Source: Kribbella italica (GTDB lineage: Bacteria > Actinomycetota > Actinomycetes > Propionibacteriales > Kribbellaceae). Taken from it: a stretch of 64,000 nt of DNA. Every line of letters starts with the position of its first letter. The stretch's first letter is position 1. Both the position numbers and the translations under genes were made by a program. Shown one piece after another: positions 8,175-16,190 of this stretch. Where the stretch lies: positions 7,440,001 to 7,504,000 of the forward strand of contig NZ_JACHMY010000001.1 in assembly GCF_014205135.1 (NCBI RefSeq). The letters run 5' to 3'. The notes beneath the pieces are model-generated. The model worked only from the letters and a program-made list of their open reading frames with translations. It was not told the origin of the DNA and did not search any database.

Positions 8175-9182
8175 GTGCCGAACCGTCCGGGCCGGCCACC
8201 GCGCGTCACGATCAGCGACGTGAGCACGGCGGCGGGCGTCTCCGCCGCGACCGTGTCCCGGGTGTTGAACGGGACCGCGCGCGTGGACGCGTCACTGGTC
8301 GACCGGGTGCAGGAAGCGGTCGCGTCGCTCGGCTACCGGCCGAACGCGGCCGCGCAGGGACTGGCCCGCGGCGAGTGGGGGACCATCGGTGTCCTGGTCC
8401 CGGATCTGGCGAACCCTTATTTTCCGGACGTCCTGAAGGCGGTCTCCGCGGTGGCGCGGTCGCACGGGCGCCGGATGATGGTGATGGAGTCCGACGAGGA
8501 TCCCGCGGCCGAGCACGACCTGGTCGAGGACCTGATGCGGTGCTGCGACGGCGTCCTGCTGTGCTCGCCGCGGATGTCGCGCGCTGAGCTGGCGGAGCTA
8601 GCCGGGCGGAAGCATCCGATGGTGCTGTTCAACCGGATCGTGCCGGGGCTCGCGGTCCCGTCGATCTCGGTCGACTTCCACGGCGGGATGACTGCTGTGT
8701 GCGGGCATCTCGCGCAGCTCGGGCATCGGCGGGCGGCGTACCTGAGTGGGCCGTCGGCGTCGTGGGCCAACGCGGAACGGCTGCGGGCGTTCGAGTCGGC
8801 GCGGGCGTTCGGGGTGGAGGTCGAGGTGGTCGAGTGCGGGGCGACGAGCGAGGCCGGGTACGACGCGGTGGCTGGTGTGCTTGCTGGGGACGTGACGGCG
8901 ATCCTGGGCTACAACGACCTGGTCGCGTTGGGCGCGCTGGCGCGGATGCGGGAGCTGGGGATCGCGGTGCCGGCGGCGTACTCGGTGGTGGGGTTCGACG
9001 ACATCTCGCTGGAGCGGGTCGCGCACTCCAACCTGACCACGGTGTCCGTGCCGCGGGACGAGCTCGGTCGACGGGCCGGTGAGTTGCTGGAACAGCTGCT
9101 GGTGAACGGCGACGACGCCGAGCCGACGTACCTGCCGATGAGGCTTCAGGTGCGCGACACCAGCGGGCCACCGCCGCGATGA
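8175..9182 (+). CDS. LacI-family transcriptional regulator
   Basis: A 335-residue regulator. Residues ~10-60 are the LacI helix-turn-helix and hinge helix (VTISDVSTAAGVSAATVSRV, then RPNAAAQGLA). The periplasmic-binding-protein-like effector domain follows, ending GFDDISLERVAHSNLTTV. Start is GTG at 8175, preceded by GGGGAGG. It is divergent from the kdgD operon, and the intergenic region carries three LacI-like operators, so it likely represses both itself and the operon until an aldarate or uronate intermediate binds. Ligand identity is inferred from neighbours only. Confidence 0.93.
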   Translation: MPNRPGRPPRVTISDVSTAAGVSAATVSRVLNGTARVDASLVDRVQEAVASLGYRPNAAAQGLARGEWGTIGVLVPDLANPYFPDVLKAVSAVARSHGRRMMVMESDEDPAAEHDLVEDLMRCCDGVLLCSPRMSRAELAELAGRKHPMVLFNRIVPGLAVPSISVDFHGGMTAVCGHLAQLGHRRAAYLSGPSASWANAERLRAFESARAFGVEVEVVECGATSEAGYDAVAGVLAGDVTAILGYNDLVALGALARMRELGIAVPAAYSVVGFDDISLERVAHSNLTTVSVPRDELGRRAGELLEQLLVNGDDAEPTYLPMRLQVRDTSGPPPR

Positions 9183-9203
9183 TTCACGCCGTACGCTCTG
9201 CGC

Positions 9204-10178
9204 ATGACGTCGACGCCCGGTGAAGAGGCTGCCGCGCAGTACCCGGATCTCTACCAGGCCGCGACGTACGGACCGGCGACGTTCCGGCACCTCGTGCAGG
9301 CGCACCAGCTGGCTTCGTCGACCGAGGCCGCGGCCAGTACGGCGGGCTTCTGGCTGATCCCGGCGCTGTCGGAGAAGTTCGCCGAGCTGCACGGCGGGAT
9401 CGAGAAGGAGTACTACTGCACGGCCGTCGTCGGCGGGTGCCTGCTGGCCAAGGATCGGATGGTCTACTCGATCCTGAACTCGCCGCCGCCCGAGCTGGTC
9501 GACGAGGAGATCGCCTGCAAGGTGATCGCGAAGGAAGCCGGGTACGGGCTGCGTGGCAAGCACGTCGTACAGCAGTTGGAGGAGGCGACCGACCATGCGT
9601 ACTCCGGGCTGACGCGGGTGATGGTCGCTGCGGATCTGGTCGCGAGCAACGCGCCTGAGGAGGAGATCGCCACTGCCGTCGCGGCGGCGAAGAACGAGAT
9701 CCTGGTCGTGAAGGCGCGCGTCGAGGTCCTGCTCCAGCGGCAGGCGCGGCTCGAGTACTTCCAGGGTGTCCTGGCCGGCATCGTGCCGACGTTCCTGCTC
9801 GTGATCTTCCTGGGCCTGGCCGCGAACGCATGGTGGCGCGGCGCTTTGGTCCCCTCGGCTCTGGTCGCGGCCGTGGCCATGTCCGCCCTGGGCGCGACGA
9901 TCTCCGTCATCCAGCGGATGTCCAAGGGCTCGCTGGTCATCGACCACAGCGCCTCCCGCTGGCACCGCACCCTCCTCGGCGCCTTCCGGCCAGGCGTCGG
10001 CGCGATCTTCGGCTCGCTCGCCTACTTCACCCTCCTGGCCGGCATCCTCGCCGGCGGCTCCGCCGTCGGCACCCCGGCCTCGGTAGCAGTCTTCGCCGTC
10101 ACCGGCTTCGCCGCAGGCTTCAGCGAACGCTACGCCACCGACATGCTCGACTCCGCCGCCAAACTCATCGGCAAGTAG
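9204..10178 (+). CDS. Membrane protein of unknown function with cytosolic N-terminal domain
   Basis: A 324-residue protein. The first ~190 residues are soluble, largely helical and acidic. They are followed by about four hydrophobic segments (FLLVIFLGLAANAWW; ALVAAVAMSALGATISV; FGSLAYFTLLAGILAGG; a weaker last one before FSERYATDML). I recognise no named domain. The FSERYATDML end resembles the tail of some actinobacterial channel-like or VIT-type proteins but is too short to decide. It starts 21 bp after the LacI gene; co-transcription is possible but the roles look unrelated. Confidence 0.7.
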   Translation: MTSTPGEEAAAQYPDLYQAATYGPATFRHLVQAHQLASSTEAAASTAGFWLIPALSEKFAELHGGIEKEYYCTAVVGGCLLAKDRMVYSILNSPPPELVDEEIACKVIAKEAGYGLRGKHVVQQLEEATDHAYSGLTRVMVAADLVASNAPEEEIATAVAAAKNEILVVKARVEVLLQRQARLEYFQGVLAGIVPTFLLVIFLGLAANAWWRGALVPSALVAAVAMSALGATISVIQRMSKGSLVIDHSASRWHRTLLGAFRPGVGAIFGSLAYFTLLAGILAGGSAVGTPASVAVFAVTGFAAGFSERYATDMLDSAAKLIGK

Positions 10179-10660
10179 TCGGACAGGTCGGCACCTCGGA
10201 TCCATCCACCGGCAGGTGAATCCGAGCCGGCGATCGGGCGAGGTTCGGCCTCGGTGGGACGCCGCTCGGTACGCTGGGTGCCAGCGCCTGCGCGTGCGCC
10301 GCGCGGTGAGCCAACGTGTGCTCCAGCGCGCCGGCAGTTGACCTTCGGCGCGGAAGCGCACCTCGCGCGGAAGCGCACTTCGCGCGTCAGCGCGGCACTT
10401 CGCGCGTCAGCGCGCACGAAGCGCGTCAGCGCGTACTGAAGCGGGCGACAGCACGCGTGCAAACAAAGTGGGTGGGCGGGAGCGCTGCGTAGCACGCGAC
10501 GAAGGAGCGGGCGGAGCAGTGCGTGGGAGAAAGTAGCTTTTCGGGGGGCTGGGTCGTTGGGTTAGTGCGGTCCTAACGGAAAGCTGACCTGGGTGGGGTG
10601 TTTGGGGGTCGGTGGATCCATTAGCCTGGGTCGGGTTTTCGTCGGCGAGGTGGAGGTTGT
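10179..10660. other. Gene-free stretch with GC-rich repeats
   Basis: No plausible gene is visible in these 482 bp. The centre (10348-10440) is a tandem repeat described separately. It is followed by a 100-bp tail, part of which recurs near 40.75 kb (GAAGCGGGCG, AGCACGCG, then GTGGG and TGCGTGGGA). Confidence 0.6.
10348..10440. repeat. Five-copy 17-20 bp tandem repeat
   Basis: Units begin at 10348, 10365, 10382, 10402 and 10421. Units 1-2 read GCGCGGAAGCGCAC(C/T)TC. Units 3-5 read GCGCGTCAGCGCG followed by a variable ACTTC, CACGAA or TACTGAA end. The AGCGC cores are self-complementary, so each unit can form a small hairpin. Confidence 0.75.
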
Positions 10661-11314
10661 GTGAAGCGGTTCGTGGTACCGCCGAACTGGCCCGCGCCGC
10701 CTCGCCGTAGTTGGGTGCCGCCCAAGACGTGGCGGCCGGATCCGGCGTGGCCGCCGGCGCCGGAGGACTGGGACTTCTGGGTCGACGGCAAGGGCAACGC
10801 GGTCCGCGGTCCGGTCGGGCGGTACGCCGGGCCGCCGCGGCGGCTGGTGGTCGCCGGAGCCGGTGGTGTCGCGGCCGTGCTGGTGCTGGCCCTGTGGGGA
10901 CTGTCGACGTTCGACGGCGAGCCGCCGCAGTCGCAGGCCGCGCCTCTTCTCGACGACCGCAGCCCGACCCCGTCACTGACCCCGACGCCGACTCCGTCCG
11001 CGCCGCCGCCGACCGTGCGCTCGAGCACTCCGCCGCCGCCTCCGAGGACGACGGCCAAGCCGACCGTCGTACCGACCAAGACCCGGACGACGAAGGCCCC
11101 GGAGCGCACCGAGGAAAAGCGCGATCCGACACCGACGAAGACGACGACCACCACGAAGCCGCCTCGTCCGCCGCGGACGACGCCGACCCGCACGATGACC
11201 CGCGAGGAACTGCTCGCCGAGTACTGCCGCCAGCGCGACTGGCCCGCGGAGTGGTGCGACCCGGACAACTGGGAAGACCCGAACGACCCGCAGGGCGCGC
11301 CCACCCGTCGCTGA
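10661..11314 (+). CDS. Single-pass membrane protein with Pro/Thr-rich stalk
   Basis: A 217-residue protein with a GTG start. The N-terminal 60 residues are Pro/Trp-rich (NWPAPPRRSWVPPKTWRPDP) and probably cytosolic. One membrane segment lies at ~63-84, followed by a ~90-residue Pro/Thr/Lys stalk typical of wall-spanning regions, then a short globular end with two cysteines (EYCRQRDWPAEWCDP) that could form a disulfide. The N-terminal region resembles the SCO/DUF2510-like Pro-Trp motifs of actinobacterial membrane proteins. Function unknown. Confidence 0.75.
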   Translation: MKRFVVPPNWPAPPRRSWVPPKTWRPDPAWPPAPEDWDFWVDGKGNAVRGPVGRYAGPPRRLVVAGAGGVAAVLVLALWGLSTFDGEPPQSQAAPLLDDRSPTPSLTPTPTPSAPPPTVRSSTPPPPPRTTAKPTVVPTKTRTTKAPERTEEKRDPTPTKTTTTTKPPRPPRTTPTRTMTREELLAEYCRQRDWPAEWCDPDNWEDPNDPQGAPTRR

Positions 11315-11330
11315 ACCCGACCGCAGGTGA

Positions 11331-11465
11331 GCCGCCCGGCTGAGTCACCTCGAAGCAGCGCCACTGCGTACGGCGGCCGAGTGGCTGGTTGACTACCGCG
11401 CCTACTGGGGCGAGAGTTTCGACCGCCTCGACGACCTGCTCGACGAGCTCAAGGAGCAGCCCTGA
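11331..11465 (+). pseudogene. Remnant of an ArsR-family regulator (C-terminal 44 codons only)
   Basis: The frame after the stop at 11328-11330 reads AARLSHLEAAPLRTAAEWLV and continues to LDELKEQP. This is the tail helix typical of ArsR regulators found before SRPBCC genes (consensus like APLREAxxWLxxYRxFWxxxLDxLxxyL). No start codon and no winged-helix domain precede it; the intact upstream gene ends only 16 bp before. Its TGA overlaps the ATG of the SRPBCC gene as TGATG, exactly as in intact ArsR-SRPBCC operons. A deletion appears to have removed the DNA-binding part. Confidence 0.7.
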
Positions 11466-11947
11466 TGGAGATCACCGCCGACCCTGGTGTCCCGCTCGTG
11501 CTGATCACCCGGCGGTTCGACGCGCCACGCGCGCTGGTCTTCCGCGCGTACACCGAGCCCGACCTGGTGGCTCGCTGGCTCGGCCCGGCCGGCCTCACGC
11601 TGACCGTCAACCAGCTCGACCCGCGGCACGGCGGCCGCTGGCGCTGGACGCACTACGACAGCGACGGCAAGGGATTCGTCTTCCACGGGCCGTACCACGG
11701 GACGCCGAGTCCCGAGCGGATCGTGCAGACTTACGAGTTCGACCTGTACCCGGGGGTCGTGTACCTGAATACGATCACCTTCGACGAGAACGACGGTGTC
11801 ACCACCCTGCGGCAGAGCACGGTGTTCCCGACCGTCGAGGACCGCGACGTGTACGTCGAGGGCGGCACGGAGACCGGCACGGAGACCGGCATTCGTGCCT
11901 CCATGGACCAGCTCGACGCCCTCGTTGCCCAACTGGTGAAGGAGTAG
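11465..11947 (+). CDS. SRPBCC (AHSA1-like) domain protein
   Basis: A 160-residue START/Bet v1-like protein: RRFDAPRALVFRAYTEPDLVARWLGP at the start is the AHSA1 signature, followed by GGRWRWTHYDSDGK and a C-terminal helix (ASMDQLDALVAQLVKE). Such proteins bind hydrophobic ligands and normally pair with an ArsR regulator, of which only a fragment is left upstream. Its stop lies 2 bp before the GTG of the reductase gene, so the two form an operon. A short GTETGTETG duplication precedes the last helix. Confidence 0.88.
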   Translation: MEITADPGVPLVLITRRFDAPRALVFRAYTEPDLVARWLGPAGLTLTVNQLDPRHGGRWRWTHYDSDGKGFVFHGPYHGTPSPERIVQTYEFDLYPGVVYLNTITFDENDGVTTLRQSTVFPTVEDRDVYVEGGTETGTETGIRASMDQLDALVAQLVKE

Positions 11948-11949
11948 CC

Positions 11950-12498
11950 GTGCGTGAGTTGGTCGTGGACATGTTCAGCACGTTGGACGGGTTCGGGGAC
12001 GGCGGGCCGCAGTCGGCGGCGTACTGGGGGTACGACGGGCCGGGTCTGTCGGCGTGGGTGGAGCGGAAGCTCGCCGAGGATCACGTCATCGTCATGGGCG
12101 CCACGTCGTACCGGATGATGGCCGAGATCGTGCAGGAGGGCGACGACCCGTCGTTCGTGCGGATGGCCGAGTTGCCGAAGCTGGTGTTCTCGACGACGCT
12201 GACGCAGCCGTTGAGCTGGGCGAACACGACGCTCGTCGACGAGCCGCTGGAGACCGCGGTGCCGGCGTTGAAGCAGCTCGACGACCGGCCGATGATCACG
12301 CTCGGCAGCCCGTCGCTGGTGCGGAGCCTGTTCGACGCGGGGCTGGTGGACCGGCTGCGGGTGATGGTGTTCCCGACCATGCACGGGCGCGAAGGCGAAG
12401 GTCCGCTGTTCACCAAACTGCCGTACAAACAGTTGACCTTGCTCAGCAACGAGGTGATCGACGACCGTCTGATCTCGCTGGAGTACAAGGTCAACTGA
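11950..12498 (+). CDS. Dihydrofolate reductase-like (RibD C-terminal domain) protein
   Basis: A 182-residue protein of the RibD C-terminal/DHFR-like fold: RELVVDMFSTLDGFGDG start, VIVMGATSYRMM nucleotide-binding segment, TLGSPSLVRSLFDAGLVDRLRV and a FPTMHGREGEGP turn. These stand-alone actinobacterial proteins are probably NADPH-linked reductases of unknown substrate. GTG at 11950 is chosen because it directly follows the SRPBCC stop. Its 3' end overlaps the convergent cyclodeaminase gene by 8 bp. Confidence 0.85.
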   Translation: MRELVVDMFSTLDGFGDGGPQSAAYWGYDGPGLSAWVERKLAEDHVIVMGATSYRMMAEIVQEGDDPSFVRMAELPKLVFSTTLTQPLSWANTTLVDEPLETAVPALKQLDDRPMITLGSPSLVRSLFDAGLVDRLRVMVFPTMHGREGEGPLFTKLPYKQLTLLSNEVIDDRLISLEYKVN

Positions 12499-13429
12499 GG
12501 AAGTCGATGCTCCGCCCGATCCCCGTAGCCTGAGCTGCCTGGTAGACCGGCCAGGCGATCGCCAGGTCCTGCCAGGGCAGCCCGACCGGCGCGTAGACCG
12601 TCACCTGCGCGGCGGACTGCCTGCCTGGCTTGGTGTTCGACAGCACCTCGCCGAGCGTCGCGCCGATCGAGCGCTCGTCCAGACCAACGTTGCCCACGGC
12701 CCCCATCGCGGCCGCGAGCCGGACATCGTCGACCACCACCCGGGCACCGGCGAGCAGGTCCGCCCCGACCTCGATCTTGCCCGGTTCGTCCGCGCCGAGG
12801 GTCGTGAAGTGCCGCCCGGGCCGGACGTCCGCCGCGGTCAGCAACGGCTCCCGCGACCAGGTCGCCAGTACGACGATCTCCGCGCGCGCCGCGACCCCGG
12901 TCGCGCTGTCGACCACCGCGCCCGGGATCCCCGCCTGCGCCACGAACTTCCTGGCCCGCGCGCGATCCACGTCGTACCCGACCAGGTGCTCGACCTCGCG
13001 CAACGCCAGCAACCCCCGGACGACCATCCCGGCCTGCGCACCGGTCCCGACCACGCCGACCGTCCGGGCCGTCTTCGCCGCCAGTACGTCGGTCGCGAGC
13101 GCCGCCGCGAGCCCGGTCCGCCAGGCGGTGATCGTCGCCGAGTCGAGAAGGGCCAGCAACGACCCGTCCCTCGCGTCATGCAGGCACACCACCCCACGCA
13201 ACGCCGGAGTGGCCTGCGGGAACTTTGCGTTGACCTTCACCGTGTACGCCGGAATGCCCGGAATCGTGCCGGGCAGCAGCGTGGTCGCCGTACCGGGTCC
13301 GGGCAGCTCGGTCCGGATCCGTTGCGGCTCGATCTCCACCGCCGCGGTGAATCCGGCGCGCAGCGTGCGCAGGACGGCGGGGACGTCGAGCAGCCCGAGG
13401 ATCTCGGAGCGTTTCAGCAGCAGCGTCAT
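12491..13429 (-). CDS. Ornithine cyclodeaminase/mu-crystallin family protein
   Basis: A 312-residue protein with the family Rossmann motif VGVVGTGAQAGMVVRGL near residue 130 and the N-terminal substrate block (KVNAKFPQATPALRGVVCLHDARDG). Members are ornithine or lysine cyclodeaminases, ketimine reductases (delta1-piperideine-2-carboxylate reductase) or alanine dehydrogenases. It is the last gene of a tight three-gene operon with a DAO-type oxidase and an ALDH7-like dehydrogenase. That context favours making L-pipecolate from lysine or from its cyclic imine. The start overlaps the oxidase stop as TGATG. Confidence 0.87.
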   Translation of the reverse strand: MTLLLKRSEILGLLDVPAVLRTLRAGFTAAVEIEPQRIRTELPGPGTATTLLPGTIPGIPAYTVKVNAKFPQATPALRGVVCLHDARDGSLLALLDSATITAWRTGLAAALATDVLAAKTARTVGVVGTGAQAGMVVRGLLALREVEHLVGYDVDRARARKFVAQAGIPGAVVDSATGVAARAEIVVLATWSREPLLTAADVRPGRHFTTLGADEPGKIEVGADLLAGARVVVDDVRLAAAMGAVGNVGLDERSIGATLGEVLSNTKPGRQSAAQVTVYAPVGLPWQDLAIAWPVYQAAQATGIGRSIDFLS

Positions 13430-14589
13430 CAGACCACGTTGAATTCCGCGCGAGCCGCCGCGTCGCGGAAGCGACGGGCGTGCAGGGGGGACACGTCGAC
13501 GAACGGCGGGCGCTCCAGCCAGAGGTCCCGGATCACCTCACCGACCGCGGGGCCTTGCAGGAAGCCGTGCCCGGAAAACCCTGTGGCGTAAAGGAATCGG
13601 CTCACCTCGTCCGCCTCACCGATCAGCGCGTTGTGGTCGGGCGTGTTCTCGTACAAGCCGGCCCAGCCGCCGGTCAGGCCGACGTCGAGCAGGCTCGGGG
13701 CGCGGCGACCCATCGCCTCGGTCAGCGCGGGCAGCCACGCGTCGGAGCGATCGAGGTGGAAACCGGGCTGCTCCGACGGGTCCGACATGCCGACGAGCAG
13801 GCCGGGGCCCTCGCGGTGGAAGTAGAACGTGCTGCCGAAGTCGATCGTCATCGGCAGGTTGCCGGGCAGTCCGTCGACCGCCTCGGTGACGACGATCTGC
13901 CGGCGCAGCGGGGTCACCGGGAGCTCGACGCCGGCGTACTGGCCGACCTCGGCGGACCAGGCGCCGGCGGCGCAGATGACCGTCGAGGTCTCGACGCTTC
14001 CGAGCGTCGTCCGTACGCCGCGGATGTCGTTGCCCACGACCTCGATCCCGGTCAGCGCGCAGCCCGTGACGAGTTGCGCCCCGAGTCGCCGGGCCGCGGT
14101 CGCGTACCCGAGCACGACCGACTCCGGCGAGCAGTGCCCGGCGTCGGGTGAGAAGCACGCGCCGACCAGCCCGTCCGGCGCGATCAACGGCGCCAGCGCG
14201 ACCGCCTCGTCGACGGAGATCATCCGGGTCGGTCCGCCGGCCGCGTTCTGCAGGCGGGTGCTCTGCTCGAACGACGCCACCTGCTCGTCGGTCGACAGCA
14301 GGAACAGATAACCCACCTGATGCAGATCGATCTCCTGCCCAGGCCGTACGGCGAAGTCCTGGAACGCCTGCAGGCTGCGGGCCCCGAGCGCCACGTTCAC
14401 CTCGTCGGAGAAGTTCGCCCGGACCCCACCGGCCGCCTTGGACGTCGAGCCGGCGCCGAGGCTGTCCTGCTCGAGCAGCAGCACCCGCCGTACGCCGGCC
14501 TCGGCCAGGTGGAACGCGATGCTGGTCCCCATCACGCCGCCGCCGACGATCACGACGTCGGCGGACTCGGGCAGCGTCGTCGGGCTCAA
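13429..14589 (-). CDS. FAD-dependent amine oxidase of the DAO family (candidate pipecolate oxidase)
   Basis: A 386-residue flavoprotein with the FAD-binding motif VVIVGGGVMGTSIAFHLAEAG at residues ~11-31 and the DAO C-terminal block YENTPDHNALIG and FLYATGFSGHGFLQGPAVG. It belongs with sarcosine oxidase beta-like, glycine and L-pipecolate oxidases, which oxidise a secondary amine. The flanking aldehyde dehydrogenase and cyclodeaminase/ketimine reductase fit a role in oxidising L-pipecolate to delta1-piperideine-6-carboxylate. Sarcosine, proline or another N-alkyl amino acid are alternatives. Confidence 0.85.
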   Translation of the reverse strand: MSPTTLPESADVVIVGGGVMGTSIAFHLAEAGVRRVLLLEQDSLGAGSTSKAAGGVRANFSDEVNVALGARSLQAFQDFAVRPGQEIDLHQVGYLFLLSTDEQVASFEQSTRLQNAAGGPTRMISVDEAVALAPLIAPDGLVGACFSPDAGHCSPESVVLGYATAARRLGAQLVTGCALTGIEVVGNDIRGVRTTLGSVETSTVICAAGAWSAEVGQYAGVELPVTPLRRQIVVTEAVDGLPGNLPMTIDFGSTFYFHREGPGLLVGMSDPSEQPGFHLDRSDAWLPALTEAMGRRAPSLLDVGLTGGWAGLYENTPDHNALIGEADEVSRFLYATGFSGHGFLQGPAVGEVIRDLWLERPPFVDVSPLHARRFRDAAARAEFNVV

Positions 14590-16130
14590 GGCAGCAGGAA
14601 TCCGAAGTCGGCCTCGACCGTGACCGTGTCCATCTGCGCTTTCTGGAGCTTGCCCGAGTAGTCCCAGTTCAGCGACTGCCAGCGGGTGAACTGGTCCAGC
14701 ACCCAGATGCCGCTCTGCCGCGATCCGTTGCCGGACTTGCCGTTGCCGCCGAACGGCAGGTGCGCCTCGGCCCCGGAGGTCGAGTTGTTCACGCTCACCA
14801 TCCCGGCCGAGATGCCCTGCGCGAACTGGAACGCCTGCTGCGGATCGGTCGTGTAGATCGAGCTCGACAGGCCGTAGCCGGATTTGTTGCCCAGGGCAAT
14901 CGCTTCGGGCAGGTCGCCGTACGTCGTGACGCCGACGACCGGGCCGAACGTCTCGTTCAGGAACAGCTCGTCGTCCGGCAGTACGCCGTCGACGATCGTC
15001 GGGTGGTAGAACAGCCCGGCCGCCGGATCGCCGACGAAGCCGTCGCGCGGGTTGTCCGGGGTGACCCGGCCGGTCGTGCCGAGCACCCGGTGGTGGTCGC
15101 CGATCCAGCCGAGCGACTTCTCGAAGCCGGCCGCGAACTTCTCGTCCAGCAAGGGACCGAACAGCACGTCCTGAGTCGGGTCACCCATCTTCGCCGCCGA
15201 CACCGCCGCGGCGAACAGCTCGACGAAGTCCGAGTGCACGGCCTCCTGCACGATCACCGTGCCGAGCGAGGTGCACCGCTGACCCGCCGTACCGAAGCCG
15301 GAGAACAGGGCGCCCTCGACGGCCAGGTCGAGATCGGCGTTCTCGGTGATGACCATCGGGTTCTTGCCGCCGAGCTCCAGGCACGGGGTCTGCAGGTGCC
15401 GGCCGCACAGCTCGCCGATCCGGCTGCCGACCTCGCTCGACCCGGTGAACCCGACCTTGTCGATCAGTCCGCCGAGCAGCGCCTGCTCGAGCCCGGCGAA
15501 GGTGTCCGGGCCGTCGGCGTGCACGACGTTGAAGACCCCGGCCGGTACGCCGGAGTGCGCGAAGATCTCGTAGAACGCGTCGGACACGACCGCGGAGTAC
15601 TCGGCCGGCTTCCAGACCACGGTGTTGCCGCAGAGCAGGGCCGGAACGATGTACCAGGACGGGACCGCGACCGGGAAGTTGCCGGCCGAGATCACCGCGA
15701 CCGCGCCGACCGGGCGGCGGAAGGTGAACAGCTGCTTGTCGGGCATCTCCGACGGCACGGTCTGGCCGTACAGGCGGCGGCCCTCGCCGAGGAAGAAGTC
15801 GCAGGTGTCGATGATCTCCTGGACCTCGCCGAGCGCCTCCGCGAGCGGCTTGCCGATCTCGCGGGTGACCAGGGCGGCCAGGCGGGACTTGTTCGCCGTC
15901 ATCAGACGGCCGACGTTCGCGATCACCTGGCCGCGCTGCGGCGCGGGGAGCGCCGCCCATCCGGTCTGCGCCTCGCGGGCCGCCTCGGCTGCGGCGACGA
16001 ACACCTCCGGACCGGCCAGGCCGATCTCACCGACCAGGTCGGCGGTGTTCGCCGGGTTGGTCGAAGGGGTGGTACGGAGCGGGTTCTGGACGCGCTCTCC
16101 GGCGACGACGGACAGGATGACGGACGACAC
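14586..16130 (-). CDS. ALDH7-like aldehyde dehydrogenase (candidate aminoadipate-semialdehyde dehydrogenase)
   Basis: A 514-residue NAD(P)-dependent aldehyde dehydrogenase. Catalytic Glu is in LELGGKNPM and catalytic Cys in FGTAGQRCTSLGT. Features shared with ALDH7 (antiquitin) are VQEIIDTCDFFLGEGRRLYG before the FNFPVAV-like NFPVAVPSW, and the C-terminal VNNSTSGAEAHLPFGGNGKSG. ALDH7 and AmaB enzymes oxidise 2-aminoadipate-6-semialdehyde, which equilibrates with piperideine-6-carboxylate. It is the first gene of the operon and overlaps the oxidase by ATGA. It could alternatively serve the sugar-acid pathway nearby (2,5-dioxopentanoate). Confidence 0.88.
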   Translation of the reverse strand: MSSVILSVVAGERVQNPLRTTPSTNPANTADLVGEIGLAGPEVFVAAAEAAREAQTGWAALPAPQRGQVIANVGRLMTANKSRLAALVTREIGKPLAEALGEVQEIIDTCDFFLGEGRRLYGQTVPSEMPDKQLFTFRRPVGAVAVISAGNFPVAVPSWYIVPALLCGNTVVWKPAEYSAVVSDAFYEIFAHSGVPAGVFNVVHADGPDTFAGLEQALLGGLIDKVGFTGSSEVGSRIGELCGRHLQTPCLELGGKNPMVITENADLDLAVEGALFSGFGTAGQRCTSLGTVIVQEAVHSDFVELFAAAVSAAKMGDPTQDVLFGPLLDEKFAAGFEKSLGWIGDHHRVLGTTGRVTPDNPRDGFVGDPAAGLFYHPTIVDGVLPDDELFLNETFGPVVGVTTYGDLPEAIALGNKSGYGLSSSIYTTDPQQAFQFAQGISAGMVSVNNSTSGAEAHLPFGGNGKSGNGSRQSGIWVLDQFTRWQSLNWDYSGKLQKAQMDTVTVEADFGFLLP

Positions 16131-16190
16131 AGGTGGGTCTCCTCACTCGCGGCTCTCGGTGTCTGCCATCGTCCCATGTGAGCATGCACT

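Noticed and set aside
10348..10440. A CRISPR array
   Set aside because: Units are contiguous, 17-20 bp, with no unique spacers and no cas genes anywhere in the window. It is a plain tandem repeat.
11389..11950. An N-terminal extension of the RibD-like reductase covering the SRPBCC gene
   Set aside because: The extension is an out-of-frame reading of a clear SRPBCC gene; GTG at 11950 right after the SRPBCC stop gives a normal-length reductase.
14148..16181. A 677-codon frame opposite the aldehyde dehydrogenase
   Set aside because: Composition is typical of an antisense shadow, and it overlaps the whole of a well-supported enzyme gene.
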